Position numbers and translations under genes: made by a program
Origin: Candidatus Halobonum tyrrellensis G22
Lineage (GTDB): Archaea > Halobacteriota > Halobacteria > Halobacteriales > Haloferacaceae
Direction of reading: 5' to 3'
Length of the DNA: 64,000 nt
Assembly: GCF_000495475.1 (NCBI RefSeq)
Contig: NZ_ASGZ01000029.1
Location: 72,000-135,999 of the forward strand
Notes under the pieces: generated by a model
Database searches by the model: none
Seen by the model: the letters and a program-made list of their open reading frames with translations, nothing else
Told to the model about the DNA's origin: nothing
Part shown: positions 17,447 through 25,535 of the stretch, piece by piece
Layout: each line of letters begins with the position of its first letter
How positions within the stretch are numbered: the stretch's first letter is position 1

Positions 17447-17941
17447 TTATGAGTCTTCACCCGCACTGATGCGCGAATCCGTCTCGTCAACGAGGACGCG
17501 CTTGATGTTGCGGATTTCCTCGGCGACCTCTTCGAGGTCGTCGTCGTGATCCTCTACCTCGTCCTCAAGATCCACGATACGGGTCTTCACCTTACCGTAG
17601 GTCTCCCGCATTCGACCCACCTGCTTCTCCAACCGCAACATCCGCTCCTCAAGTGGGAGCGTCTCCGTGTCCTCGTCGAACTCCTCGGCGATCTCACGGC
17701 CAGCCTCCGTAGGCTCGGCCACTCGCACCGCCATCTGATGCTCAGGCGTCCGTTCGTCGTCGTGCCACGTTTCGATTAGCCCGCATCCTTCGAGATTGTT
17801 GAAGCGGTACCGGGCCTGACTGCCCGTATCGATACAGTACAGTTGCTCTTTGATCGTGCTGGTACTCACAGCCCTGTCAGCGTCAACGACGGCGTGCAGA
17901 ACGGCTAGATCCTCTCGGGCAAGGTCGATGTCGTCGTCCAT
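17447..17941 (-). CDS. Winged-helix regulator with coiled-coil tail
   Basis: A 164-residue protein. Residues ~8-80 look like a winged helix (VLHAVVDADRAVSTSTIKEQ, then YRFNNLEGCGLIETW), and ~95-150 form a long charged coiled coil likely to dimerise. ATG 17941 is chosen because upstream codons are basic and Gly/Ser-rich. It probably controls element genes. A 14-bp repeat (17961-17974) lies 20 bases upstream and recurs at 18410-18423, a candidate operator pair. Confidence 0.72.
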   Translation of the reverse strand: MDDDIDLAREDLAVLHAVVDADRAVSTSTIKEQLYCIDTGSQARYRFNNLEGCGLIETWHDDERTPEHQMAVRVAEPTEAGREIAEEFDEDTETLPLEERMLRLEKQVGRMRETYGKVKTRIVDLEDEVEDHDDDLEEVAEEIRNIKRVLVDETDSRISAGEDS

Positions 17942-18300
17942 CACCTCTACCTTATTTGATGGTTTACCAACGCCCGTAAGTGCTCCCCGAGAACACCCCG
18001 TTTGAACTTGCGCGGCGAAACTGCCGGCTTTCCACCCCGTGAACGCCACCGGGGATTCAACGCGATGCCGGCGCGGCACACCGAGCGCCGTCAGTATATA
18101 GACCGTCTCGGCGGCGGTAGCGGAGGCTCCGCAGTGCTCCGCGTGCCGGACTCCCCCGCCTCAACCTCAGGAGTGGATCTCGAGTGCGTGTCCGCGTGGC
18201 CGGGGCAGAGGCCCGCACCGTGGGTGAGGAGGAGACCGCCTCGGCGGCGTCTCCCAGCACCCTCTCCGCTGTGAGGGCTGGATTCCCCTGACCCTCGTGA

Positions 18301-18365
18301 AGCGGGGTTCCCCGTGTTTCCTCAAGGAGCGGGGTTCCGGACACTACCGCGGGGACAGGGTTCCC
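18301..18365. repeat. GC-rich motif repeated at exact 27-base spacing
   Basis: AGCGGGGTTCC occurs at 18301-18311 and again at 18328-18338. A variant, ACAGGGTTCCC, starts at 18355. Each start is 27 bases from the last. A weaker relative (GGATTCCCC) lies one unit earlier. On the minus strand the period reads as a nine-residue G-(N/T)-P repeat. Confidence 0.5.
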
Positions 18366-18567
18366 GGCTTCGACGTCGACGCGGCTACCACCACCCTCAC
18401 AGCGATCACGGTTTACCAACGCCTCGCCGAGGACTGATTCCCGGCATCGACGCGAGGCGGTCTTCATCGGAACCGAGGGGTGTGTGGGTGATGGCTCCAC
18501 GCGAATCCAAGGGGTCTCCCTGCCCCGGCGACCTCGAGTTTACATTCAAGAGCCGGGGTGTGGGTCT

Positions 18568-18585
18568 CACTGCGCTAGCGCAGTG
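18568..18585. repeat. Perfect 18-bp palindrome
   Basis: CACTGCGCTAGCGCAGTG is its own reverse complement. It sits about 50 bases beyond the 3' end of the minus-strand gene 18638-18979. It could be a terminator hairpin or a binding site for a dimeric protein; the absence of a loop favours the latter. Confidence 0.55.
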
Positions 18586-18637
18586 CAGCAATCCCATTCG
18601 GAAAAGGAAAGGAACCGCGAGAAAGGAAGACTATCAG

Positions 18638-18979
18638 TCAGTCGATGCGCTCAATGGACTCCAACTCGCCCAGCGACTCGTGCTCCTCGGTACCGCTGTC
18701 ATCGATGTCGGCTGCGTACTCCACGTCAGGTATCGTCCACCCGTCCTCAAGACGGGTCGCCAACACGCTCACGTAGCAGAACACCGCACCGAGGTCATCA
18801 GCAGCCTCGGGCGAGATCAGGATGTGAGCGTAGACGTGACAATCACGTGGACGCTCCTCGTCGACAGTACTATCAGCGGTCTCCACGGTGCCGTCGACTT
18901 CGTAGCCGTCGGTCGTGGTCACGCGGACGTCATCATCTGCGGTCAGTCCATCGAGCTTACTGACGATGTGTGGGATCAC
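18638..18979 (-). CDS. Hypothetical acidic protein of the element
   Basis: A 113-residue protein. The N-terminal half contains VRVTTTDGYEVDGTVETAD, which resembles a small beta barrel, followed by YAHILISPEAADDLGAVFC. No known family is recognised, and there is no signal or membrane segment. The composition (Asp/Glu-rich, few Lys) is typical for the host. It is a single gene on the minus strand. Confidence 0.62.
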   Translation of the reverse strand: MIPHIVSKLDGLTADDDVRVTTTDGYEVDGTVETADSTVDEERPRDCHVYAHILISPEAADDLGAVFCYVSVLATRLEDGWTIPDVEYAADIDDSGTEEHESLGELESIERID

Positions 18980-19362
18980 CGTTGCACACGTACTAGGAGC
19001 GTCGGCTGCTTAACATTGTTGGAGTTTGATATGTTAGCAGAGGGTATTGACGCCCGGCAAGTTGCTTGTCAACATCACTCGCGTGTCACACTCTAAGAAG
19101 CATTACTTTTAAGTGAACAAGACCAGAGAGTATGAGTTCGGAAAACCCCATTCCCGCCTCCTATGGCCTGAAACTCCAGAAAACAAGCGATTTGGTTAAG
19201 TGTCAAATGAAAACAAAAGCCTATAAGTTTAAGTGGTCACTCCTCACTGGTACGCAGGAACTGACAGAAACCCAGAACAGGCCAAACCGGCCCACGGCCC
19301 CGCCCTGACCCACGAACAGATCGCGAAGCAGTCGAGAAACAACAACCCCAACAGCCACGCCT
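18980..19362. promoter_or_regulatory. AT-rich control region before the three-gene operon
   Basis: No confident gene. TATA-like boxes are ACTTTTAAGT (19105-19114) and CCTATAAGTTTAAG (about 19220-19234). Small inverted repeats include AACATTGTT near 19011 and GGCAAG-TTG-CTTGTC near 19059-19073. An ATG at 19132, ideally placed behind the first box, opens a 58-codon frame ending at 19308, but its Lys-rich composition makes it doubtful. Confidence 0.4.
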
Positions 19363-19770
19363 ATGTCCATCAGCAAGAACCCCTACGACGACGACCGCTA
19401 CGAAATCAACTACGCCGAAGCCACCCCCGTCGAAGCCGCCGACAAGACCCTCAAACCCGCCCGCGACGAACTCGCAAACAAGGCCATCAGCCGGATGAAA
19501 TCCGGCTCCCCGGTCTTGGCGGCACGAGGAGCTGCTGTCGCCTACGAACTCAACGAACGGCTCGCAGACCCTGACCACATCTACGCGGGTGACGCCCGAA
19601 CCCTGTTTGACGACGAAGGCTACGTCGACCTCGCCGACCACATCATCACCGAACACGCAGACGCAATGGAAGACAGCGCCGAACGCATCTACATCGACGA
19701 CGGCGGAAAGACCATCCGCAAAACCATCGACGAACTCCGCGCCCGGGTCAACCGGGGTGATGACGAGTGA
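19363..19770 (+). CDS. Hypothetical protein, first gene of a three-gene operon
   Basis: A 135-residue acidic, mainly helical protein (NELNERLADPDHIYAG, HIITEHADAMEDSAERIY). No family recognised. Its stop codon overlaps the GTG start of the next gene by three bases (19767-19770), so the two are translated together. The position just upstream of the origin and replication gene suggests a plasmid maintenance role, which is inference only. Confidence 0.65.
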   Translation: MSISKNPYDDDRYEINYAEATPVEAADKTLKPARDELANKAISRMKSGSPVLAARGAAVAYELNERLADPDHIYAGDARTLFDDEGYVDLADHIITEHADAMEDSAERIYIDDGGKTIRKTIDELRARVNRGDDE

Positions 19771-20438
19771 GCGGTCACAAGGTCACGCTCCGCACGCCTG
19801 ATGGTGACACCACGACGCTCGCACGCTACCCCGAGCACGAGGACGCCACCAGTCACCTCTACTCCTACTGCCTCTGGGATGACAACCACGACTGGGGCGT
19901 CGCCGACGACTATCGCAGCGCGGACGCCGCTGACGGCTCCAAGCTGAGCGTCACGCCTGCCCCCATCCACCGGTATTACCAACCCGGCAACGTCGAACCG
20001 GATCCGCGGCACGGCGTCCTCGACTGGACGAGCAAGACCACCAGTCTGGATGGTGCGGAGTTCATCTCGTGCGACTCCAGCAACCCCGACGCGCTCGACA
20101 AATCCATCAGTGCCAATACGGTCGGTGTGGTCATCCGCGGACTCAACGACTACCTCGACCAGCACAAGGTGACCGAGGTCGAGGTGCCGCCGTACTACTC
20201 CCGCATCCCTGACGACCACGACGAAATCGCCTACGAGTACGACGACTCTGACGACAACATGGTCGGACTCAACGCCGGCATCATCGAAGCCGGAATCCGA
20301 GTGCTCAACGGCTCGGGTCGCTACCCCGCCAGCGAACACGTTCTCCACGACTGCCAGCCCCACCCGTCCGTCCTTGAGCGCGAAAGCCACGGCGCCGTGA
20401 TGTTGGCTCCGCGCACTGCCGACCCCGCCGAAGCCTAA
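19767..20438 (+). CDS. Hypothetical protein, second gene of the operon
   Basis: A 223-residue protein starting at GTG 19767. It begins HKVTLRTPDGDTTTLARYPE, a beta-hairpin-like segment, and has mixed alpha/beta character throughout, without signal peptide or membrane segment. The block HKVTEVEVPPYYSRIPDD is the most distinctive part. No family recognised. Coupled to the preceding gene by overlap. Confidence 0.65.
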   Translation: MSGHKVTLRTPDGDTTTLARYPEHEDATSHLYSYCLWDDNHDWGVADDYRSADAADGSKLSVTPAPIHRYYQPGNVEPDPRHGVLDWTSKTTSLDGAEFISCDSSNPDALDKSISANTVGVVIRGLNDYLDQHKVTEVEVPPYYSRIPDDHDEIAYEYDDSDDNMVGLNAGIIEAGIRVLNGSGRYPASEHVLHDCQPHPSVLERESHGAVMLAPRTADPAEA

Positions 20439-20487
20439 CGTCGCAGTCCCGCCAGCCACAGCAAACACATCCCTTTCAGACACATCT

Positions 20488-20784
20488 ATGGCCAACGTCA
20501 ACGACGACACCGCGCCGCAGTACAGTGAAGGAGATCGCGTCCGCGTCAACGTCCCCGAACCCGACCCGGACGAATACGCCACCCCCGAAGAACGCGTTGA
20601 GTACCGTCTTGCCCGCTATGACCACGAACAGTTCGATGGCCGCACGGGGACGGTCGCGTACGTCATCAACTCCTTCCAGTACGAGGTGGAGTTCGACGAC
20701 GGCTCCAACCCCGCCGACGAGCCTCATTTCGGCGTCAACTTCCTCGAAGGCGACTTCGAAGCCGTTGACAGGGGTGACGACTAA
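20488..20784 (+). CDS. Small protein with SH3/KOW-like beta barrel
   Basis: A 98-residue acidic protein. The pattern YSEGDRVRVNVPEP, then GRTGTVAYVINSFQYEVEFD and a final hydrophobic strand, fits a small SH3- or KOW-like barrel that reads a DNA, RNA or protein partner. It is third in the operon, 49 bases after the second gene and directly before the repeat-rich origin region. Confidence 0.62.
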   Translation: MANVNDDTAPQYSEGDRVRVNVPEPDPDEYATPEERVEYRLARYDHEQFDGRTGTVAYVINSFQYEVEFDDGSNPADEPHFGVNFLEGDFEAVDRGDD

Positions 20785-20865
20785 GCAACGCAAGTGACGT
20801 CGGTGACGAAAGCAACATCGGTGGCGTAAGAGACCCAAGTGACACAAGTGGCGAAAGCGACGCCA
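20785..20865. repeat. Tandem 9-bp array A
   Basis: Nine imperfect 9-base units in strict register, for example GTGACGTCG, GTGACGAAA, GTGGCGTAA, GTGACACAA and GTGGCGAAA (consensus near GTGACGNAA). It lies immediately after the stop of the preceding gene. Four units of the same family recur inside the replication gene at 24271-24306. Confidence 0.65.
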
Positions 20866-21360
20866 CCCACGCCTCCTACCAACGACCCCCACCGCCGTTG
20901 CGAATTAGCGGATGCTCGTCGAGTAGGGACGTCAGTTGGCGTCAGACCCTGAGGTTCTGACACCCCGTACTCCGTGATTTTACCATCTTCGACGCCTTTT
21001 CCGTGTAGGTAGAGATTGTCCCGGTGGTGGGGTGTCAGACCCTGATCACTCCAAGGTTCTGACGGGGGATCGCGGGGCGTTTCAGAGCCTATTGGTTCAA
21101 TTTTCATCTTCTTTTGGTGGGTCAACCAAGGGGGGCGTCAGAACCTTAGCGCATATTTGTACCCCCGCCTACACCTTCTGAGATCCCCCCAAGGGAGTGT
21201 GCAAAGTACGCTGCAGGCTCTGACCACTCTGACACCCCGTCGTTTTACCCTTGTGAAGCGGTTTACTGCCCGACCTCGATCTGAGGCAGGTTCTGACACC
21301 GGGTCTGACACCTGCCGGTGCTGGTAGCGAGTGCGGTGTCTGGCTGACGGAACCACCCGC

Positions 21361-21429
21361 GTCCAGTGAATCCAGTGCGTCCAGAGCAGCCAGTGCGTCC
21401 AGAGCAGCCAGTGAGTCCAGTGTAGCCAC
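21361..21429. repeat. Tandem 9-bp array B
   Basis: Seven full units plus a partial one: GTCCAGTGA, ATCCAGTGC, GTCCAGAGC, AGCCAGTGC, GTCCAGAGC, AGCCAGTGA, GTCCAGTGT. The same family forms array C about 90 bases downstream. Confidence 0.75.
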
Positions 21430-21515
21430 TACTCGGGATGAAAAAGTGGAGAATTGGACTCTGACCAGTCAATTATTAGGTTCTGACAGGTAAAACAGTT
21501 TCTCACACTACCCGC

Positions 21516-21578
21516 GTCCGGTGTAGCCAGTGCGTCCGGGGCGTCCAGTGTATCCTAAGCGTCCAATGCGTCCGGGCC
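21516..21578. repeat. Tandem 9-bp array C
   Basis: Seven units of the array B family: GTCCGGTGT, AGCCAGTGC, GTCCGGGGC, GTCCAGTGT, ATCCTAAGC, GTCCAATGC, GTCCGGGCC. It ends about 45 bases before the replication gene start. A copy of AGGTTCTGAC lies between arrays B and C. Confidence 0.75.
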
Positions 21579-21590
21579 GTCTTCTGTTTC

Positions 21591-21600
21591 GTATTTATAC
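21591..21600 (+). promoter_or_regulatory. TATA-like box of the replication gene
   Basis: GTATTTATAC lies 24-33 bases before the ATG at 21624, the spacing expected for a leaderless haloarchaeal transcript. Array C abuts it, so a protein bound to the repeats could control expression. Confidence 0.5.
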
Positions 21601-21623
21601 CTAGTGTATCAAAGATGTGGTAG

Positions 21624-24600
21624 ATGGACTCTGACCGATCCATCACCCCGCGCGAAGTGATTGAAGCCCGTCTTGACGAGTCTGATGTCCGAACCGACAA
21701 CCGGTACGTCTCCGTTGCAGACGGCGAGAAGGTCTGCTACGGCGATCACACCGACACCGACAACCGGTACGACAGCCCTCCCGCTGGCAACTTCGGCGTC
21801 TACCTGACTGCCGCCGACCAACTCGTCGTCCTCGACGTGGACGACTACGATGGTGACGACCTCCCGTTCGACCTCCCCGACACGCTCATCGAGGAGAGTC
21901 CGCACGGTGGCGAACACCTCTACTATCACGTCCCCGTGGACGCGGACGGTCGGATGCCGGCCGCCGTGTTCGACGATGAGATCGGCGCGAAGAACCCAGT
22001 TCCGTCTTGGGGCGAAGTCCAAGTCAGCAACAAGTACGTCGTCGCCGCGGGCAGCACGCTCGACGACTGCGGCAAGGAGTGGCACGACTGCACTCAGCCG
22101 GACGAAGGCGACTACACCGTTGCCGAAGACCGCGAGATCGCGACGGTCTCTGCCGAACGGCTCGTCGAAGTGCTGCTATCCGACTCGGAGATTGAGGAGC
22201 CGACCCCCGACCTGAAGCCGGGGACGCGTGAGCACGAGAACGACGACGTCTACCTCGACGTCCACGACGTGCTGTTCAGCGCGGAGTACCCCGAAGAGGA
22301 ACGGACGGCTCACCCCGTCCACGGCTCCAGCACTGGCACGAACTTCCAAGTCGACGACGGCGCTGAGACTTGGCGTTGCTGGCGGCACGGCTGCACCGGT
22401 AACGCCCTCCACCTGATCGGGATGCAGCACGACATCATCGAGTGCGGCGAGTGGGATAACGGCGGTCTCGACACGGAGACGTGGCGCGAGATCTTCGCCG
22501 CCGCCCGCGAAGACGGGTACGACATCGGCGACCCGCACTCTCACGACGAACCTGAGGAGCCGGACTACGACGGCGTGGATGACGAGGCCGACCTGATCGA
22601 CCTCGCCCGTGACCGCGTGCAGGACGTCTTCGCGCGAATGAACCCACCCGAAGACGAGGACGTCGAATCGCTCGGGAAGAAACCGGCCATTCACGAGTTC
22701 GCGGTCATCATCGACACCTACTGGCACTGGCTCTACCCGGACGCGGCCAGCGCAGAGTGGCAGAACACGCTCTACATCTACGACGTAGACCGAGGCATCT
22801 ACACCACGAACGGCGAGACCGCCGCGGAGGAGATCACCGAGAAGCTCCTCGGTGACTTCGCCGACAACCACGTAGTCTCAGAGATCGTCGCCAAGCTCAA
22901 GCGTCGTAACCGTGCCGCAGCACGGGAGATTGACGCACAGAAGCCGCCGGCGCACGAACTCGTCGTTGAGAACGGCATCCTTAACCTGAAGACCGGCGAA
23001 CTCCGCGACTACACCCCGGAGGAGTACCACACAACCCGTGTGGATGTGGCGTACGACCCCGACGCCCAGACCGACCGCATCGACAAGTTCTTCCGCGAGG
23101 TCGTGGACGACGGGCACGTCTCGACGCTCTACCGCCTTGCCGCGCATATACTCCTCAAGGAGTATCCGTCGCGCAAGGCAGCACTCCTCGTCGGTGAGGG
23201 CGCGAACGGGAAGGGCACCGTCCTTGACCTGTTTGAGGAGTTCGTCGGGAGTGAGAATACGGTCGCCCGCGGCATCCAGAGCCTCACCGACTACCGCTTC
23301 GCGGCGCAGGATCTGCACGGGAAGCTCGCCAACCTCGAAGGCGACCTCTCGCCGAACGAGCTGAACGACAGTCGGATGATCAAGAAGCTCACCGGTGACG
23401 ACCAGATCAATGCGGACGTCAAGCAGGCCAACGAGACGGTGAACTTCCAGAACCACGCGACGCTGATGTTCGCGGTGAACACCGTGCCGCAGTCCCCCGA
23501 GGACTCTCACGGTTGGTGGAGCCGGTGGATGTACATTCCGTTCCCGAACCGGTTCGACGGCGATGATGCGAAGCCCAAGAGCGAGCTGATGGACGAACTG
23601 ACGACCGAGGAAGAACTGCAGGGGCTTCTCGCCCGCACCGTCGAAGAGATTCAGCGGTACGACGAGACGGGCGAGTTCTTCCCCGAGAGTAAGACCCCGG
23701 AGGAAGTCCGTGAGCAGATGAAGAACGCGGCGAACCCCGTCCGCGACTTCGCGACGACCGCGTTCAATGAGGTGGAAGAACCGGACGGAGCCTACGGTCG
23801 AGTGCGGAAAGACCACGTCGTGGATGCGTACTCCCGGTACGCCGACGAACACGACCTCCCGAACCTGAACCCGCAGAAGCTCAAGGACGACGTCAAGAAA
23901 CTCGACGACTTCACCATCGAAGCCGGTCAGTCTCGCGCTCTCAGCGATGATGACCGCGTCCAGTGCTTCGTCGGCATCGAGTGGACTGCCCGGGGCGCAC
24001 AGCTCGCGGCCATCGAGCAGCCGGACGACGATCAGGGCGTACTGGACGGCGACTGGAAGCAGGACGTGCCGCTCGCCGACGTGCGTGAGTACGTTGAGAC
24101 CCACCCCGAGGCGGACGTGTACGAGGTGATGCGCGAGTTCGGGTTCGGCGGTGACGCGTTCGATGCGGTCGAGCACCTCGTCGAGGGCGTCGACACCGAC
24201 TCCGACGACGGGGGTGACGACGACCCGGATGCGGGGGGTGTGAACACTAACGACACCGAGGACGACGACAGTGACGAAAGCAGCGCAAGTGACGATGGTG
24301 GCGACACCGACGGAAGTACCCCCGACCGCCGGTACACGGCGGCGCAGAAGGAGCAGGCCGTCGAGGCGATGGCCGAGGACACCGACGAGGACGCCGATGA
24401 GATCGCCGAAACGCTCCTGATACGCGAGGAAGACGAAGACGAGGTGACCGAGATCGTCGCAGGCGTCCGTGGCGATGAGGACGACACCGAGGATCCCGCG
24501 CCGCCAGCACCGCCGGAGTCGGACGCACCACCCGTGACCGATGTGCCGACGCGGGGTGAGGACGAGGACGGCATCGAGTACGACACCGAGGAGATCGGCG

Positions 24601-24767
24601 ACCCGGGCGATGTGGTGGCCGCCCACGGCGAGGTTGACGCTGGTGTCGAGGATGTCGACGTCATCGTCATACCCCGCGACGAGTTCGGAATCGCCGTGGA
24701 GGCCGCATATGCACGCGACGTTGAGTTCGTGACTCCTGATGGTGATTCTATCGGTGATGCGGAATGA
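21624..24767 (+). CDS. Primase-polymerase / D5-type SF3 helicase replication protein
   Basis: A 1047-residue protein. Residues ~50-170 resemble an archaeo-eukaryotic prim-pol domain (VLDVDDYD acidic pair near 71-73, SPHGGEHLYY with His98). CWRHGCTG near 252 looks like part of a zinc motif. Residues ~440-720 are a D5_N plus SF3 AAA+ helicase: Walker A GEGANGKGT (~525), Walker B LANLEGDLS (~570) and sensor MFAVNTVPQS (~616). A winged-helix-like segment follows. The last ~200 residues are an extremely acidic, repetitive linker and a small terminal domain. It probably primes and unwinds the element DNA. Confidence 0.85.
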   Translation: MDSDRSITPREVIEARLDESDVRTDNRYVSVADGEKVCYGDHTDTDNRYDSPPAGNFGVYLTAADQLVVLDVDDYDGDDLPFDLPDTLIEESPHGGEHLYYHVPVDADGRMPAAVFDDEIGAKNPVPSWGEVQVSNKYVVAAGSTLDDCGKEWHDCTQPDEGDYTVAEDREIATVSAERLVEVLLSDSEIEEPTPDLKPGTREHENDDVYLDVHDVLFSAEYPEEERTAHPVHGSSTGTNFQVDDGAETWRCWRHGCTGNALHLIGMQHDIIECGEWDNGGLDTETWREIFAAAREDGYDIGDPHSHDEPEEPDYDGVDDEADLIDLARDRVQDVFARMNPPEDEDVESLGKKPAIHEFAVIIDTYWHWLYPDAASAEWQNTLYIYDVDRGIYTTNGETAAEEITEKLLGDFADNHVVSEIVAKLKRRNRAAAREIDAQKPPAHELVVENGILNLKTGELRDYTPEEYHTTRVDVAYDPDAQTDRIDKFFREVVDDGHVSTLYRLAAHILLKEYPSRKAALLVGEGANGKGTVLDLFEEFVGSENTVARGIQSLTDYRFAAQDLHGKLANLEGDLSPNELNDSRMIKKLTGDDQINADVKQANETVNFQNHATLMFAVNTVPQSPEDSHGWWSRWMYIPFPNRFDGDDAKPKSELMDELTTEEELQGLLARTVEEIQRYDETGEFFPESKTPEEVREQMKNAANPVRDFATTAFNEVEEPDGAYGRVRKDHVVDAYSRYADEHDLPNLNPQKLKDDVKKLDDFTIEAGQSRALSDDDRVQCFVGIEWTARGAQLAAIEQPDDDQGVLDGDWKQDVPLADVREYVETHPEADVYEVMREFGFGGDAFDAVEHLVEGVDTDSDDGGDDDPDAGGVNTNDTEDDDSDESSASDDGGDTDGSTPDRRYTAAQKEQAVEAMAEDTDEDADEIAETLLIREEDEDEVTEIVAGVRGDEDDTEDPAPPAPPESDAPPVTDVPTRGEDEDGIEYDTEEIGDPGDVVAAHGEVDAGVEDVDVIVIPRDEFGIAVEAAYARDVEFVTPDGDSIGDAE
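24271..24306. repeat. Four 9-bp units of array A family inside the replication gene
   Basis: GTGACGAAA, GCAGCGCAA, GTGACGATG and GTGGCGACA lie in one register, the same words as array A at 20785-20865. They encode part of the acidic linker (SDESSASDDGGD). Confidence 0.5.
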
Positions 24768-24812
24768 CGGTGAAACTGCATTGCCGATCTTGCGGGAACT
24801 TACAAGAAGTAC

Positions 24813-25535
24813 TTAGAGGTCGTCTTCAGTAAAAATGAGTTGGACGCTATTCTCCGTAAGCCAGTCGACGTGTTCCTCGTACTTCGGATCGTGTTTTTGG
24901 ACGAGGTTCCAGAACCGACGCGTGTGATTCTTTTCGCGCAAGTGAGCGAGCTCGTGGACTACGACATAATCGATCACGTCGTCAGGTGCCATCACGAGCC
25001 GCCAGTTGAAGCTAAGTGTTCTCTGGGGGGAACAACTAGCCCACCGAGTTCGTTGGTTACGAAGCTCAAGTTTCCCCGGCTCAACGCTCATCTCATCAGC
25101 ATAGTGGTCGATTCTGGACTTGAAAACCAACCGGGCCTTTCGTCGGTAGAGCGACTCTAGTGTGTCCTGAATCCCCTCTTCTTCTACGGCATCAGCCGCG
25201 AGAGCGAACGTTTCAGGCTCAACGTGTGACTTATCAACATCTTTCACTTCGATCTGCCGGTCATCACCACGGTAAAGAAAGGTCTCACCGGGTTCGAACC
25301 TCCGCGATGGTGCCTGTTCACGGTGATCTTGGTATTGGCGCCACTGCTTGAGGATCCAGCGTGCGTTGTCTTCTACGAGTTCTTGCGGATCGATGTCGCT
25401 CTCGGCAGGCAGCACCACCGCCACGCCGTGGATGTCGACATCGATCCGTGGCTGGGTCGCGTCCTCGCTGCGTCGAACCTCGTAATCGATCGTCTCGTCG
25501 AAGACCCGGAGCGAACCGGCGTTCTCATTCGGCAT
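24813..25535 (-). CDS. YgjP-like metallopeptidase (M48-related) of the restriction operon
   Basis: A 240-residue protein. The zinc site HELAH (194-198) with a third His at 204 (HELAHLREKNHTRRFW) and the upstream strand RTLSFNWRLVMAP define the YgjP/DUF45 family. The long N-terminal beta region carries RIDVDIHGVAVVLP. Such genes often close Type I restriction operons, although their target is unknown. Its ATG overlaps the end of hsdR by 11 bases, and the order and strand match the operon, so it is the last gene. Cytoplasmic; no signal. Confidence 0.85.
   Translation of the reverse strand: MPNENAGSLRVFDETIDYEVRRSEDATQPRIDVDIHGVAVVLPAESDIDPQELVEDNARWILKQWRQYQDHREQAPSRRFEPGETFLYRGDDRQIEVKDVDKSHVEPETFALAADAVEEEGIQDTLESLYRRKARLVFKSRIDHYADEMSVEPGKLELRNQRTRWASCSPQRTLSFNWRLVMAPDDVIDYVVVHELAHLREKNHTRRFWNLVQKHDPKYEEHVDWLTENSVQLIFTEDDL

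Larger units (their letters stand above)
17942..18637. other. 700-base region without a confident gene, rich in short repeats
   Basis: No convincing coding sequence. It holds a 14-bp direct repeat (17961-17974, 18410-18423), a TATA-like AGTATATAGA near 18094, a 27-base-spaced motif (18301, 18328, 18355) and an 18-bp perfect palindrome (18568-18585). A minus-strand frame from 18500 to 18057 exists but is Arg/Ser/Ala-rich and not acidic, so it is not accepted as a gene. The stretch may be regulatory or a second replication or partition site. Confidence 0.45.
20785..21600. other. Putative replication origin of the element
   Basis: About 840 bases without a gene, directly upstream of the replication gene. 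It contains three tandem 9-bp arrays and many copies of a GGTTCTGAC/GTCAGAACC word. Copies of AGGTTCTGAC start at 20952, 21054, 21288 and 21478, with a reversed copy at 21137-21146. Near copies (AGGCTCTGAC, ACTCTGAC, GGGTCTGACACC) occur around 21215-21312. A 7-bp inverted repeat GGCAGGT/ACCTGCC (21285-21316) encloses two copies. AT-rich stretches are near 21440-21500 and 21590. This is the layout of an iteron-type origin. Confidence 0.68.

Noticed and set aside
18057-18500. Minus-strand frame with a nine-residue G-(N/T)-P repeat
   Set aside because: Composition is Arg/Ser/Ala-rich and not acidic, there is no nearby promoter, and the repeat may be a DNA-level feature. Not accepted as a gene, but the repeat is reported.
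19132-19308. 58-codon frame behind a well-placed TATA-like box
   Set aside because: Lys-rich, Asp/Glu-poor product unlike haloarchaeal proteins; the AT-rich start is probably just promoter sequence.
20785-21600. CRISPR array
   Set aside because: The repeats are 9-bp tandem units or scattered 10-mers without spacer-repeat alternation, and no cas genes are present in the window.
22878-24626. A long minus-strand frame opposite the replication gene
   Set aside because: Its product is His/Val/Leu-rich with reversed codon-bias character; the plus strand has clear prim-pol and helicase motifs, so this is an antisense shadow.
25285-25310. GGGTTCGAACCTCCGCG resembling a tRNA T-arm
   Set aside because: It lies within the metallopeptidase gene (coding for SRRFEPGE) and no acceptor, D or anticodon arms surround it.
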